Below, piece by piece: positions 1-7,883 of a stretch of 28,689 nt of DNA. Location of the stretch: contig CAZLDQ010000057.1 of NCBI GenBank assembly GCA_964558295.1, positions 1-28,689 of the forward strand. The letters run 5' to 3'. Under the pieces are notes generated by a model. The model was not told the DNA's origin, did no database searches, and saw only the letters and a program-made list of their open reading frames with translations. Numbering within the stretch: position 1 is the stretch's first letter; each line of letters starts with the position of its first letter. This DNA comes from JBDKTH01 sp964558295 (GTDB lineage: Bacteria > Planctomycetota > Planctomycetia > Pirellulales > Thermoguttaceae). Position numbers and translations under genes: made by a program.

Positions 1-4
1 TTTC

Positions 5-34
5 TTGACACCCCCGCTTCCTGCAACCGATAAT
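5..34 (+). promoter_or_regulatory. Candidate sigma-70 promoter for the oxidoreductase gene
   Basis: A perfect TTGACA (5-10) is followed after an 18-nt spacer by GATAAT (29-34), five of six matches to the -10 consensus. Transcription would start near 41 and leave a leader of about 145 nt before the ATG at 187. This is based on sequence match only; the real upstream context lies outside the window. Confidence 0.45.
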
Positions 35-186
35 CCACCCATCCCCCGGCTGTGCGCGTTTTCAGGAAAGAATGCCGCATTTCCGGGTTGTCCCCTAAAC
101 CGCCGTGACTAGGATCGTCGAGTGAGGGCTTCGCGCTCGCTGTGTCGCCATATGCCACTTCCCGCTTTCCAGGAGGATCGTTGACC

Positions 187-1560
187 ATGACTACGCTCAA
201 TCGACGCCAGTTTCTTGATCGCTCCAAGACAACCAGTCTGGGACTGGCCGCCGGGCTGACGATTCTGCCCAACGCCGCTTCGGTCTGGGGTGCCCCGGCC
301 AATGAGAAGCTTGTCATGGCCATCGTCGGCGTGCGCGGACGGGGCGGCGCGTTGGCCCCCGGGTTTGCCAGCCGGGGCGACTGCGAGTTTGCCTACCTCT
401 GCGATGTGGACAGCAACCAGTTCGCGGCCAAGGCAAAGCTGATCGCCGACGCCCAGCATGGCAAAATGCCGCAATGCGTCCAGGACTTTCGCAAGGCTCT
501 GGACGACAAGTCGGTCGACGCGATGGTCATCGCCACGCCCGACCACTGGCACGTGCTGGCTTCGATCTGGAGCTGCCAGGCAGGCAAGGACGTCTATGTG
601 GAAAAACCGCTCAGCCACAATTGCTGGGAAGGACGCAAGGCAGTCGAGGCCGCTCGAAAGTACAAGCGAGTCGTGCAAGTCGGTACCCAGAGCCGGAGCG
701 CTCCGTATGTGATGGCCGCCCGGAAGTACATCGAAGAGGGGAAGCTGGGCAAAATCCATTTCTGCCGCGTGCTGAACCAAAAGAGCTGGCCCAACTTCCC
801 CGTCTCTCCCGACAGCGACACGCCCAAAGGACTTGATTGGGACATGTGGAACGGCCCGGCCCCGGAGCACCGTTACAACGCCACCTTCCATCGCTACTGG
901 AACCACTTGTGGCGTTATTCCGGCGGCGACATCGCCAACGACTCCAGCCACCAGATCGACTTGGCCCGGTATGTGCTGGGCCTCAAGTATCCCAAGACCG
1001 TCTACTCCAACGGCGGACGCTGGAACCAGCCCGGCGCGGCCGAGTCACCCGACACGCAGATCGCCGTCTGGGAGTTCCCCGAGATGCTCGTCAACTTCGA
1101 GCAGACCCTCTACACGCCCTACATGCTCAAGATCGCTCCGGTGGTCCGCGATTCGATGGAGATTTTCCCTTACTGGCTGCAGTGTGCCACGCGCATTGAG
1201 ATCTACGGCAGCGACGGCGTGATGTTCCTCGGCCGGCACGGCGGCGGCTGGCAGGTCTTTGTCCGGCCGAAGCTCCAGGAAGGCGTGGTCAAAGACCAGT
1301 GCAAAGGGACCTTCCCCGACCCCGAACACAAGGAAAACTTCGTCCAGTGCGTACGTAGCCGCAGCCTGCCCAACGCCGACGTCGAAGAAGGCCACGTGAG
1401 CGCGCTGTGGATCCACTACGCCAACATCAGCTACCGCCTCGGCGGCCAGAAGCTCACCATCGATCCGACGACCGAAGCGATCGTCGACAACGCCGACGCC
1501 ATGAAACTTTTCCGGCGCGACGTATACCGCAAGCCGTACGTCGTGCCGGATGAAGTCTAA
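187..1560 (+). CDS. Tat-exported Gfo/Idh/MocA family oxidoreductase
   Basis: This is a 457-residue NAD(P)-dependent sugar or polyol dehydrogenase-type protein. The N-terminus carries a twin-arginine signal (NRRQFL, residues 5-10, then a hydrophobic stretch ending near the AxA at about 36), as is common for this family in planctomycetes. A Rossmann fold follows with the nucleotide loop GVRGRGG (48-54), the PDHWH segment (118-122) and the conserved EKP (139-141), whose lysine is catalytic in the family. The C-terminal half holds a typical SHQIDLARYVLG helix. The start at 187 is preferred over the upstream in-frame codon at 142 because AGGAGG lies at 171-176 and the twin-arginine motif then sits at the extreme N-terminus. 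The convergent DUF1080 gene downstream suggests carbohydrate catabolism through 3-keto intermediates; this is inference, and the substrate is unknown. Confidence 0.9.
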   Translation: MTTLNRRQFLDRSKTTSLGLAAGLTILPNAASVWGAPANEKLVMAIVGVRGRGGALAPGFASRGDCEFAYLCDVDSNQFAAKAKLIADAQHGKMPQCVQDFRKALDDKSVDAMVIATPDHWHVLASIWSCQAGKDVYVEKPLSHNCWEGRKAVEAARKYKRVVQVGTQSRSAPYVMAARKYIEEGKLGKIHFCRVLNQKSWPNFPVSPDSDTPKGLDWDMWNGPAPEHRYNATFHRYWNHLWRYSGGDIANDSSHQIDLARYVLGLKYPKTVYSNGGRWNQPGAAESPDTQIAVWEFPEMLVNFEQTLYTPYMLKIAPVVRDSMEIFPYWLQCATRIEIYGSDGVMFLGRHGGGWQVFVRPKLQEGVVKDQCKGTFPDPEHKENFVQCVRSRSLPNADVEEGHVSALWIHYANISYRLGGQKLTIDPTTEAIVDNADAMKLFRRDVYRKPYVVPDEV

Positions 1561-1644
1561 GCGAACGTTTTTCACGCCTGGCTTCAGGATCCTCCCCTGC
1601 AACGCCAACCTGCCAGGAGCTTGCGCGTCGCGCATTGTTCCCCG

Positions 1645-2268
1645 CTAGGGTTTGATCTCAATATCCTTGAAATACACCGTCATCTCGCAGCCTGCGTGCA
1701 TCTGCAGGGCAAAATGTCCCTTGCGGCGGCTGGGATCGTTCTTCAACTCGGCCGTCTTGGTGCCGTTGACCCACACGACGATGTGATCGCCGTGGGCGTC
1801 GATGGTCATTTCGTTCCAGTCGTCGGTCTTCAGGAGTTGCGTCTGCAGTTCGCTGCTCGGCTTCTCGATCCAGCCGCGGCCATAGCTCTCGTAGACCCCG
1901 CCGGTGCCCGAGCCGACCGGTCCAACCTGCACCTGGAGTCCATGGGCCTTTTCCGGTTCCTTGATGATCGTGCGAATATAAAAGCCGCTGTCGCCGGTCA
2001 GGCACTTGAACTTGAAACGCACGGTGAAGTCCTCATACGCCTCGTTGCTGACCAGCAGCCCGTAGAGCTTCTCCTTGTGGGCCCGGCCGACAATCACGCC
2101 CTCCTCAACGGTCCAGACGCCATCGCCCACCGCGTGCCAGCCGCTGAGCGTCTTGCCGTCCATCAATGGTTTCCACGTTTCTTTCTCCGTGGCCGCCGCC
2201 AGGCCGCCCACCACCAAGACTCCCCACACCGCGACAAGACCAACCGACGCTTGTTGTGCACGTTTCAT
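1645..2268 (-). CDS. Secreted DUF1080 (3-keto-disaccharide hydrolase-like) protein
   Basis: This is a 207-residue secreted protein with a signal peptide (MKRAQQ, then a Val/Gly/Leu-rich core, cleavage near LAAA). One DUF1080 domain follows, a concanavalin-type beta-sandwich. Family features are the opening WKPLMDGKTLSGWH (about 33-46), the YEDFTVRFKFK strand, DSGFYIR, the WNEMTID segment and the closing FKDIEIKP. Family knowledge: DUF1080 members hydrolyse 3-keto-glycosides or bind glycans, and they often sit beside Gfo/Idh/MocA oxidoreductases that make or use 3-keto sugars, as here. The start at 2268 is chosen over 2307 because GAGGA lies 7 nt upstream and the signal peptide then begins properly. 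The exact substrate cannot be told. Confidence 0.87.
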   Translation of the reverse strand: MKRAQQASVGLVAVWGVLVVGGLAAATEKETWKPLMDGKTLSGWHAVGDGVWTVEEGVIVGRAHKEKLYGLLVSNEAYEDFTVRFKFKCLTGDSGFYIRTIIKEPEKAHGLQVQVGPVGSGTGGVYESYGRGWIEKPSSELQTQLLKTDDWNEMTIDAHGDHIVVWVNGTKTAELKNDPSRRKGHFALQMHAGCEMTVYFKDIEIKP

Positions 2269-2312
2269 AGGAGATTCCTCATCAATCGGGAGATTCGTCA
2301 CGTCCAAGGACT

Positions 2313-2341
2313 AGCCTATCGTCTCCGACAGCGAGAGTCAA
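2313..2341 (-). promoter_or_regulatory. Weak candidate promoter for the DUF1080 gene
   Basis: Read on the minus strand, TTGACT (2336-2341) is followed after 17 nt by TAGGCT (2313-2318). The -35 match is good and the -10 match is poor. It lies 45 nt upstream of the proposed start at 2268. Confidence 0.25.
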
Positions 2342-2503
2342 CCATGACCGGCCGACGTGCCCCTGCTGAGCTGCTTTCTGGCCAGTCCGAGGGTTTCGGG
2401 CCTCACGGGCATCCTTCAAGATCAGTGCCAGAAGCAGTTGCCGGGAACATAGGGCCGCCCGGGCCGGAGCCAGCCGGCCACGGGCGGTGCCGGCCACGGG
2501 CGA

Positions 2504-3619
2504 CTATCTCTGATGATGTTCGGAGCCTTCCTCGTCCATCATCGATTCCATTCGTTCCATCATCTTCTCCATCCGCTCCCTCATCTTCTCCATTCGCTCC
2601 TTCATCCGTTCCTTCAAGGTTTCTTTGGCCTTCTCCGCGTATTTCAAGGCCAGCATCTTCTTGCACATCTCCAGGTGCCACTCGCAGTGCTCTCTGAACG
2701 CCTCGCAAAGCACCGGCATTTCCTTGGCCACTTGTTCGATCGGGGCTTCAAACGTCATGTGGACCATGGTTCCGTCGACCTTCAACTGGACCTTGTCGAT
2801 CAGGGCGACCACTCCGGGCTGATCGTGGAAGTAGAGCTTGAACGTCGCCAGACGGCCCTGCTGAACCTCCTTGATGAGATGGGCCATGTCCTCGGTTCCG
2901 GCTGTCACCTGCAATCGGCCGCACCATTTCCCCTCCGTCTCTCCTTCTGCGTAGTCAAACTGTCGCAGCAGCTTGAGGATCGGATGCTTCCCGTTCAGTT
3001 CCGCATTCTCCAAATCCACTGCGCGGGCTAGGAAAATGGCCCCATCGGGAATTGCGGCCGCAAGCGGGGATTCCTTGCCGGCCAGATTGGGCGTCTTGCC
3101 GTCGAGCACGTCGAGGGCCGATTTCACCAGGTCGACGCTGGACGCGACCACCAGCGTGTCCGGCTTGAAGAACGCCAGCGCCACCGGCTTGGCGTATTTT
3201 GTGTCGGCCAGCTTTGTCCACGTATAAATTGTGTGTTCATTGAACTCGCTCGTCTTCGGCTTGACCGTCTTCTTGAGCTGATCGATCAAGGTTTGTTTGT
3301 CCATGTCGGCCTGGACGATCAGCACGCCATGGTCCGGAGCGATCTTCGTCCCATAGAGGGTAATCCCGTGGCACTCCTTGATCCCCCACTTCTCGCGAAA
3401 CTCGTTCAGGTTTTCCCGAACCGCCGGCCAGTCCTTCAGGCACTCCTCCCACAAAGCCTTGGTGACCGGTGAAGTGCGCACCGCATCGCCGTCGACATGC
3501 GCCAACCACTTGGCATTGTCGGCGACGTGCTTGAATTCCAACGGCCCAGCCTGGGCAACCAACGCCCAACCCACAGCCCAAACGGCAACCAGCATCCCCT
3601 GTCTCATTCCTCGTCTCAT
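2504..3619 (-). CDS. Secreted protein of unknown function with a Met-rich helical tail
   Basis: I do not recognise a characterised family for this 371-residue protein. With the start at 3619 it opens with a basic n-region (MRRGMRQG), a hydrophobic core and a clean AQA cleavage site near residue 24, so it should be exported. AAGGA about 9 nt upstream supports this start over the in-frame ATGs at 3628 and 3667. The body alternates beta and alpha and has several aromatic strands (for example GITLYGTKI and HTIYTWTKL); it resembles large planctomycete families of secreted proteins with no known role. The last 45 or so residues form a highly charged helix made of repeating ERMEKM-type hexads, probably amphipathic or coiled-coil, ending in Asp/Glu/His residues. 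It has its own transcription unit divergent from the cyanophycinase-like gene. Confidence 0.75.
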   Translation of the reverse strand: MRRGMRQGMLVAVWAVGWALVAQAGPLEFKHVADNAKWLAHVDGDAVRTSPVTKALWEECLKDWPAVRENLNEFREKWGIKECHGITLYGTKIAPDHGVLIVQADMDKQTLIDQLKKTVKPKTSEFNEHTIYTWTKLADTKYAKPVALAFFKPDTLVVASSVDLVKSALDVLDGKTPNLAGKESPLAAAIPDGAIFLARAVDLENAELNGKHPILKLLRQFDYAEGETEGKWCGRLQVTAGTEDMAHLIKEVQQGRLATFKLYFHDQPGVVALIDKVQLKVDGTMVHMTFEAPIEQVAKEMPVLCEAFREHCEWHLEMCKKMLALKYAEKAKETLKERMKERMEKMRERMEKMMERMESMMDEEGSEHHQR

Positions 3620-3900
3620 CGTTCGCATTCCTTTCTGGCAGGCTCCTTGAATCGAGCCATTACACAACTAAGCCCTTTTGGCGCCGGACCCGAACACACC
3701 TCGGGTCAGAAGACGGCCCCAACTCGTTTTAAGCGAATCGAATGCCGAATCGCTCCGGTTCTCTTCGCGGCCGTCAAGATTCCTTACCGCAGAGCCGTAC
3801 TTAACACACGACGAACCGCAAGGTTTTCGTAAGCCCACCTCCATGCAGACCTCTGGAGACCGCGCCAATCGCCTACCGATCCATTGCGTAGGAGATGGTT

Positions 3901-4767
3901 ATGCGAATAGGCTCGGGCGTGATAGGGCTTTTGATCACCATACTGTGGTGCCTCGCCACAGCCCGGGCTGAGGACAACATCCTCGGCCTGCCCGAACAAG
4001 CCATCGCCGCCCACGGCTCGCTGGTCCTTGTGGGCGGCGGGCATACGACCGACCAGATTCGCGCGGAGTTCGTGCGTCTGGCCGGAGGCCCTGGTGCACG
4101 AATCGTTCTGATCCCTTCCGCTTGCAGTGCAAGCAGCCTTGAACACATCCAACAGTGCTTGGACGTTTGGCAGGCCTATCCACTTGCCTCGCTGGCCTAT
4201 GTGGATGCGGCTTCGCGGGAGCAGGCCGATTCACCCGAGTTTGTCCGTCCCTTGCTCGACGCCACGGGCGTCTGGATGCCGGGGGGCTACCAGGGCCGCT
4301 TGATGGAGTTGTACGGGGGCACTCGGGTGGAACAAGCCCTCCGGCAGGTACTCGCACGTGGCGGGGTCGTGGGCGGCACCTCGGCTGGGGCGGCCGTGAT
4401 GTCCGAAGTCATGATCCTCGAAGGCACGACCTGTGAGGCCGTCACCAGCCGTGGCTTTGGGTTCCTCACCCGGGCCGTTGTTGATCAACACTTCTCGCAA
4501 CGCGGCCGTCATGCCCGGCTCCTGAAAGTCCTCGACGATCATCCCGGCTTGCTCGGCTTGGGCGTCGACGAATCGACGGCGTTGATCGTGCAGGGCAACC
4601 GGCTCCACGTACTGGGCCAATCGCGCGTTACCATCTGCATGCCGTCGTCTTCGCCCCAGGCAACCCTCGTCTACCGGCTCCAGTCGAACGATGAGGTCGA
4701 GTTGACCTTGGCCGCTTCGGCCAGGGACGTTCCCGTACGCATCGCGTTGAAGAAGCCAGCCAGTTAG
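3901..4767 (+). CDS. Exported cyanophycinase-like peptidase (family S51)
   Basis: This is a 288-residue serine hydrolase of the S51 (cyanophycinase/dipeptidase E) fold. The nucleophile elbow is GGTSAGAAV with Ser161. The family features VLVGGG (43-47), IVLIPSA, MPGGYQGRL (about 126-134) and a VDQHFSQRGRHARL segment with the conserved Gln/His/Arg residues are all visible. Cyanophycinases usually have GGDQ where this protein has GGYQ, so specificity may differ. A signal peptide (hydrophobic core 6-20, cleavage near ARA at 23) places it outside the cytoplasm. The ATG at 3901 is preferred to the one at 3895 because AGGAG (3890-3894) then has a 6-nt spacer. No cyanophycin synthetase occurs in the window, so scavenging of external peptide or isopeptide is a guess. 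Confidence 0.85.
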   Translation: MRIGSGVIGLLITILWCLATARAEDNILGLPEQAIAAHGSLVLVGGGHTTDQIRAEFVRLAGGPGARIVLIPSACSASSLEHIQQCLDVWQAYPLASLAYVDAASREQADSPEFVRPLLDATGVWMPGGYQGRLMELYGGTRVEQALRQVLARGGVVGGTSAGAAVMSEVMILEGTTCEAVTSRGFGFLTRAVVDQHFSQRGRHARLLKVLDDHPGLLGLGVDESTALIVQGNRLHVLGQSRVTICMPSSSPQATLVYRLQSNDEVELTLAASARDVPVRIALKKPAS

Positions 4768-4808
4768 GATCGCCAACCGGACCATGGGCGAACACGAGGT
4801 TTCTCCGA

Positions 4809-5169
4809 CTACGCCCACCGACAGCGTATCGAGCCCGGCAGCCAGCGATTGACGGTCACCGGGCCGACAAACGTCCGGTCACAACCGCTTTCACTGCGAA
4901 GTCGGTAAGCCACACGATACGGCTTGCAACAGGGGGCCGAGCCGACGTTCTGCCACGGCATGGCAAGCGTCTGTTTCTCGCCGGCCTTTGCCTGGGCCGG
5001 ATGGCTCAACTCCTTCAAGAGGAGCCGATAGCCCAACCGCCGGAGGAACCGCTCCAGTTCGTGGCGAAAGTTCCTCCGTTTGCTCCGGCATGACAACGAC
5101 CTGGCCCGGCGGCGCGCCACACGCGACGGTGGCCCAAACCACAACCGGCCTACTCGTCAGCATTGGCAT
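4809..5169 (-). pseudogene. Frameshifted, truncated remnant of a DUF4832-type protein
   Basis: On the minus strand, about 5066 to 4809 encodes a stretch typical of the C-terminal beta-sandwich of DUF4832/DUF4874 proteins: a helix ending FLRRLGYRLLLKEL, then PAQAKAGEK, a WQNVGSAP turn, KPYRVAYRLR and a WLPG motif. Upstream, about 5169 to 5070, similarity continues in another frame (RPVVVWATVACGAPPG, comparable to the family's segment before this domain). One frame change near 5066 and loss of the N-terminal catalytic-like region and last C-terminal strands indicate a decayed gene. The comparison is from memory of the family, not an alignment. The alternative is chance resemblance in a non-coding stretch. 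Confidence 0.5.
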
Positions 5170-5173
5170 GACC

Positions 5174-5713
5174 TCACATCGCCCCTTCCAACCAAGTCTG
5201 ATAGCGATCCGGCCGAAAGGCCCAGACGTACTCGCAATGCGATTCCTCCTCGTCAAACGACCCCAAGAGCCAAAACGGCGGCGGGATGCAACCGCTATGG
5301 ACCACCACCTGCTCCTTGCGACCGGGACCTGAATAGAGTGTGCTTAGCGGCTCGTCGGGATCGCAAGCCAAAGGGATTCCAAAACTCTCGGCCACAACGG
5401 CCAGGACATATTCCGCGTCCATTTGCCGGGTGAGCGTTCCCGCCGGGAGCGTGGAGCGAAGCCCGAGCACCACTTGGACCGTAACCACGTCGATTGCTCC
5501 CGAGGGAGTTCGCGTTATCTCCCCATCGACCAGGATCAGCCGATCAGCCGACAGCCAATGGCAGGCGATCAACCGCGTCCCGCGATGGTCTCTCAGTTCC
5601 TGGTGCCGCTGATGAATCGCCGCGCCGACCAGTTCCGGCGACAACCGAATCTGATCCATCAGCGCCCGGCACTCAGGCGTAAATGTCACGCGAATTTTAT
5701 CCTGTTCGGTCAT
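5174..5713 (-). CDS. Small soluble protein of unknown function
   Basis: I do not recognise this family. The preferred start at 5713 (MTEQDKIRV) gives 179 residues; the frame stays open to 5839, but that extension is Pro/Arg-rich and looks non-coding. The protein has no signal peptide or membrane segment. It reads as a mixed alpha/beta domain with DKIRVTFTPECRALMDQIRL near the start and a strand-rich middle (RLILVDGEITRTP, VVTVQVVLGLRSTL). The C-terminal part contains PPPFWLLGSFDEEESHCEYVW. The Shine-Dalgarno sequence is weak. Its 3' end abuts the DUF4832-like remnant. Being a real gene is supported by codon-position bias and a coherent globular sequence, not by homology. Confidence 0.55.
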   Translation of the reverse strand: MTEQDKIRVTFTPECRALMDQIRLSPELVGAAIHQRHQELRDHRGTRLIACHWLSADRLILVDGEITRTPSGAIDVVTVQVVLGLRSTLPAGTLTRQMDAEYVLAVVAESFGIPLACDPDEPLSTLYSGPGRKEQVVVHSGCIPPPFWLLGSFDEEESHCEYVWAFRPDRYQTWLEGAM

Positions 5714-6368
5714 CGACCGTGTCTCAGCTTCTGAAGGTCTTGGAGGAGGGGCCCGGGCGTCCTTTTCATCAACAAAACCCAAGAAACGTCCCGGGAAAGT
5801 TCCTGACGGGGGGTGCGGGTGTTTGTCACCCAGGCGCAACGGGCATCTTGCCTGTGCTATTTCGCAGCGAGTGTGCCTCGTTCAGCCTGCCCCACCAAAA
5901 CACGGGCAGAATGCCAAATGGCCCTCGATGCGTTCCCCGCTCGTCGCAGTCGGCGTTGATTGGTCTTTCCGGTTGATGTTTCACGGTCATCTTCCTTCTA
6001 CCTGGCACCCCAGGTTCTGATCTTCCATGGAGCGTAGCAAATCGGAAAGCCGGATGCGAGCAGAGTTTTTGGCCAGTCTCCCAGGTAGCGCCGAAGCCCC
6101 GGTCCAGGCCGGCGTGCCCACAACGCAACCCGTTTTCTGAGCAAGACTTGCACGTCGCATTGCGATTGGGAAGAGAGGGGGGTAGGCGGAGGGACCGAAC
6201 GGCCCCCGTCCCCCGCAGAATCTGCCTGGATGGCCAATATACTTACCGTCGGAAAAAGGATTCCATCACGAAAGCACGAGAGCACAATGGGATTCGGAGG
6301 TGATTGCAAGTGTCCAATGACGAATTGAAACATGCAAATTGGAGTAGGTTGGCGGCGGTGCGCGGGGT
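5714..6368. other. 655-bp non-coding stretch, repeat remnants
   Basis: I see no convincing gene here. The stretch holds an inverted-repeat element (5838-5917). A short AT-rich segment around 6309-6340 (tgtccaatgacgaattg) resembles another degenerate intergenic repeat common in these genomes. Open frames exist on both strands but are Pro/Arg/Ser-rich and lack ribosome binding sites. Confidence 0.5.
5838..5917. repeat. REP-like inverted repeat of planctomycete type
   Basis: The arms AACGGGCATCTTGCCTGT (5838-5855) and ACGGGCAGAATGCC (5902-5915) are imperfect reverse complements around about 46 nt. Translated on the minus strand the unit gives ILPVFWWGRL and STGKMPVAPG, phrases I recall from many spurious planctomycete ORFs. 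It is therefore probably a multicopy palindromic element. Copy number cannot be checked from one window. Confidence 0.55.
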
Positions 6369-7733
6369 TCATGTGCCGCGGCGGGCGGTTGCTTCGAGGC
6401 GGGCGACGTACTCGGCCAGGAACGCACGCGATTGCTCGACGGTGAATAGCCGGGGATCGCAACGCAGGCAGAGGGCCGTTTCTTCGGCGTAGGTCACGAT
6501 GACGAGCGAGGCCCGGGTGAGCGGCCGAATCGGGGGGACGCCGGTGACGCGGGTGAGACGCACGTTGCCGCAGACGAGTTGGCGTCCTTTGCGGGGCAAG
6601 GGGGTCCGGGTGAGCACGCGGCCGACGTTGCTGACGACGACCGTGGCAAACGAGCGGTTGCGTCGGAGAAACCAGGAGACCATCCCACGCACGCCGCAGG
6701 CGATGGCCAAGCCGCCCAAGAAGTACCAGCCTAAGCGCCAGTTCTTGATCGCCTCGGTTTCCTCTTGGATCGTCGTCAGGAGTTGGGTGTCGTCCGTGCC
6801 CTGCCGGATTCGGCGGGTAAGAAAGGTAAAGCTCAACAGGTTGGCCGCCGGCATGAGCTGATCGTCACGCTCGCGCAACGAGGAGGGCATGTTGATGCGA
6901 ATCCAGGGGTTGCCGCGCTGGCCGTGTCGGCGGTTCCAGGCACCAAGAGTCTGAAACATGTCGCGGATCACCAGATCGTTGATCGTCGCTCCCAAGGAGC
7001 CGGCGAGCGTGCGAAGCCGGCGGACCAGGATGGGATCGAGGATCTGCGTTTCAAAGCCGAGAAAGGGGATCGGCGTAACCTTTTCTCCCGGCGACGGCTT
7101 AGGAACGCTCAAGGGCGCCGGCTTGCGCAGAAGGATTCGGGCCCACACCCGGGCGCCCACATACCAATCGCGGATCACGCTGCGCCAGCCCCCTTCAACC
7201 GGCGGAAAATCACCGCGCCGGCGCAGACGTTCCACCTCGATCGGGCGGAGCACGACCGGCGGGTCGGCACCGGTCACCTCCTGACTATAGATCATCAACA
7301 AGTCTTCGAGGAAGCGAAACACGCCGAGCCCGTCGCAGCAGGCATGGTGGATTTCGAAGATCAAACGCGAGGTCTCGTCGGTGTATCGCGCCCAAATGCG
7401 GAGCCCCGATGCAATGCGCAGATCGATCCGTTCCCCGGCGGGATGCGACACGGGAATCCCCTCGGGAGCCCAATCGATCGGCGGCGCGGGAGCAGGGTTG
7501 GCGATCCAGACGGGCCGGCCATCCGGGCGGTCTTCGACCAAGGCATGAAGCATCGGATGGCGCACCAGCGCCGCGCGTACCGCACGTTCCAAGGGCTCGC
7601 GCTGCAGGACCCCGGCGAAGTCGAATACGACTGGATACGTCGTGGGATACTCGGCCCGATCGTCGCACCAGTAGTAATACTCAAACGGGGTCAGGGGGAG
7701 AGGAAACAGGTTGGAGGGGCTGGCATCAGACAA
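6369..7733 (-). CDS. HHxxxDG acyltransferase (WS/DGAT-condensation superfamily)
   Basis: This is a 454-residue protein with the catalytic motif HHACCDG at 129-135; the second His and the Asp-Gly match the acyl-transfer motif shared by wax-ester synthase/DGATs, alcohol acetyltransferases and NRPS condensation domains. A second half with ATINDLVIRDMF and VVVSNVGRV, typical of the C-terminal lobe of WS/DGAT-like proteins, makes it a complete stand-alone enzyme. It should move an acyl group from a thioester to an alcohol or amine; the acceptor is unknown. The start is TTG at 7733, backed by GAGGAG 5 nt upstream; no upstream ATG fits. It is the last gene of the minus-strand cluster, 150 nt after the MBL hydrolase gene. 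A few basic/aromatic stretches (WYFLGGLAIACGV) might touch membranes. Confidence 0.8.
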   Translation of the reverse strand: MSDASPSNLFPLPLTPFEYYYWCDDRAEYPTTYPVVFDFAGVLQREPLERAVRAALVRHPMLHALVEDRPDGRPVWIANPAPAPPIDWAPEGIPVSHPAGERIDLRIASGLRIWARYTDETSRLIFEIHHACCDGLGVFRFLEDLLMIYSQEVTGADPPVVLRPIEVERLRRRGDFPPVEGGWRSVIRDWYVGARVWARILLRKPAPLSVPKPSPGEKVTPIPFLGFETQILDPILVRRLRTLAGSLGATINDLVIRDMFQTLGAWNRRHGQRGNPWIRINMPSSLRERDDQLMPAANLLSFTFLTRRIRQGTDDTQLLTTIQEETEAIKNWRLGWYFLGGLAIACGVRGMVSWFLRRNRSFATVVVSNVGRVLTRTPLPRKGRQLVCGNVRLTRVTGVPPIRPLTRASLVIVTYAEETALCLRCDPRLFTVEQSRAFLAEYVARLEATARRGT

Positions 7734-7837
7734 GGTGTTGCTCCTCGCAGAGGCTTTGGGCCGAGGGAGGGTTCAGGGGTGAGGCTTCCGAGGAATGGTG
7801 CATTGGCAAGGCAACGTGCTAGCTCGTTTCAAAGCGA

Positions 7838-7856
7838 CACTGGCGGGACGCCAGTG
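7838..7856. repeat. Short hairpin element CACTGGCG/CGCCAGTG
   Basis: A perfect 8-bp stem (CACTGGCG, then GGA, then CGCCAGTG) sits between the MBL hydrolase and the acyltransferase genes. Its translation contains TGGTPVPP, a phrase I associate with repeated planctomycete intergenic elements. It has no T-run, so it is more likely a REP element than an intrinsic terminator, though it could still affect mRNA stability within the cluster. Confidence 0.55.
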
Positions 7857-7883
7857 CCACCCGACGTAAAGCCCCTGAACCCT

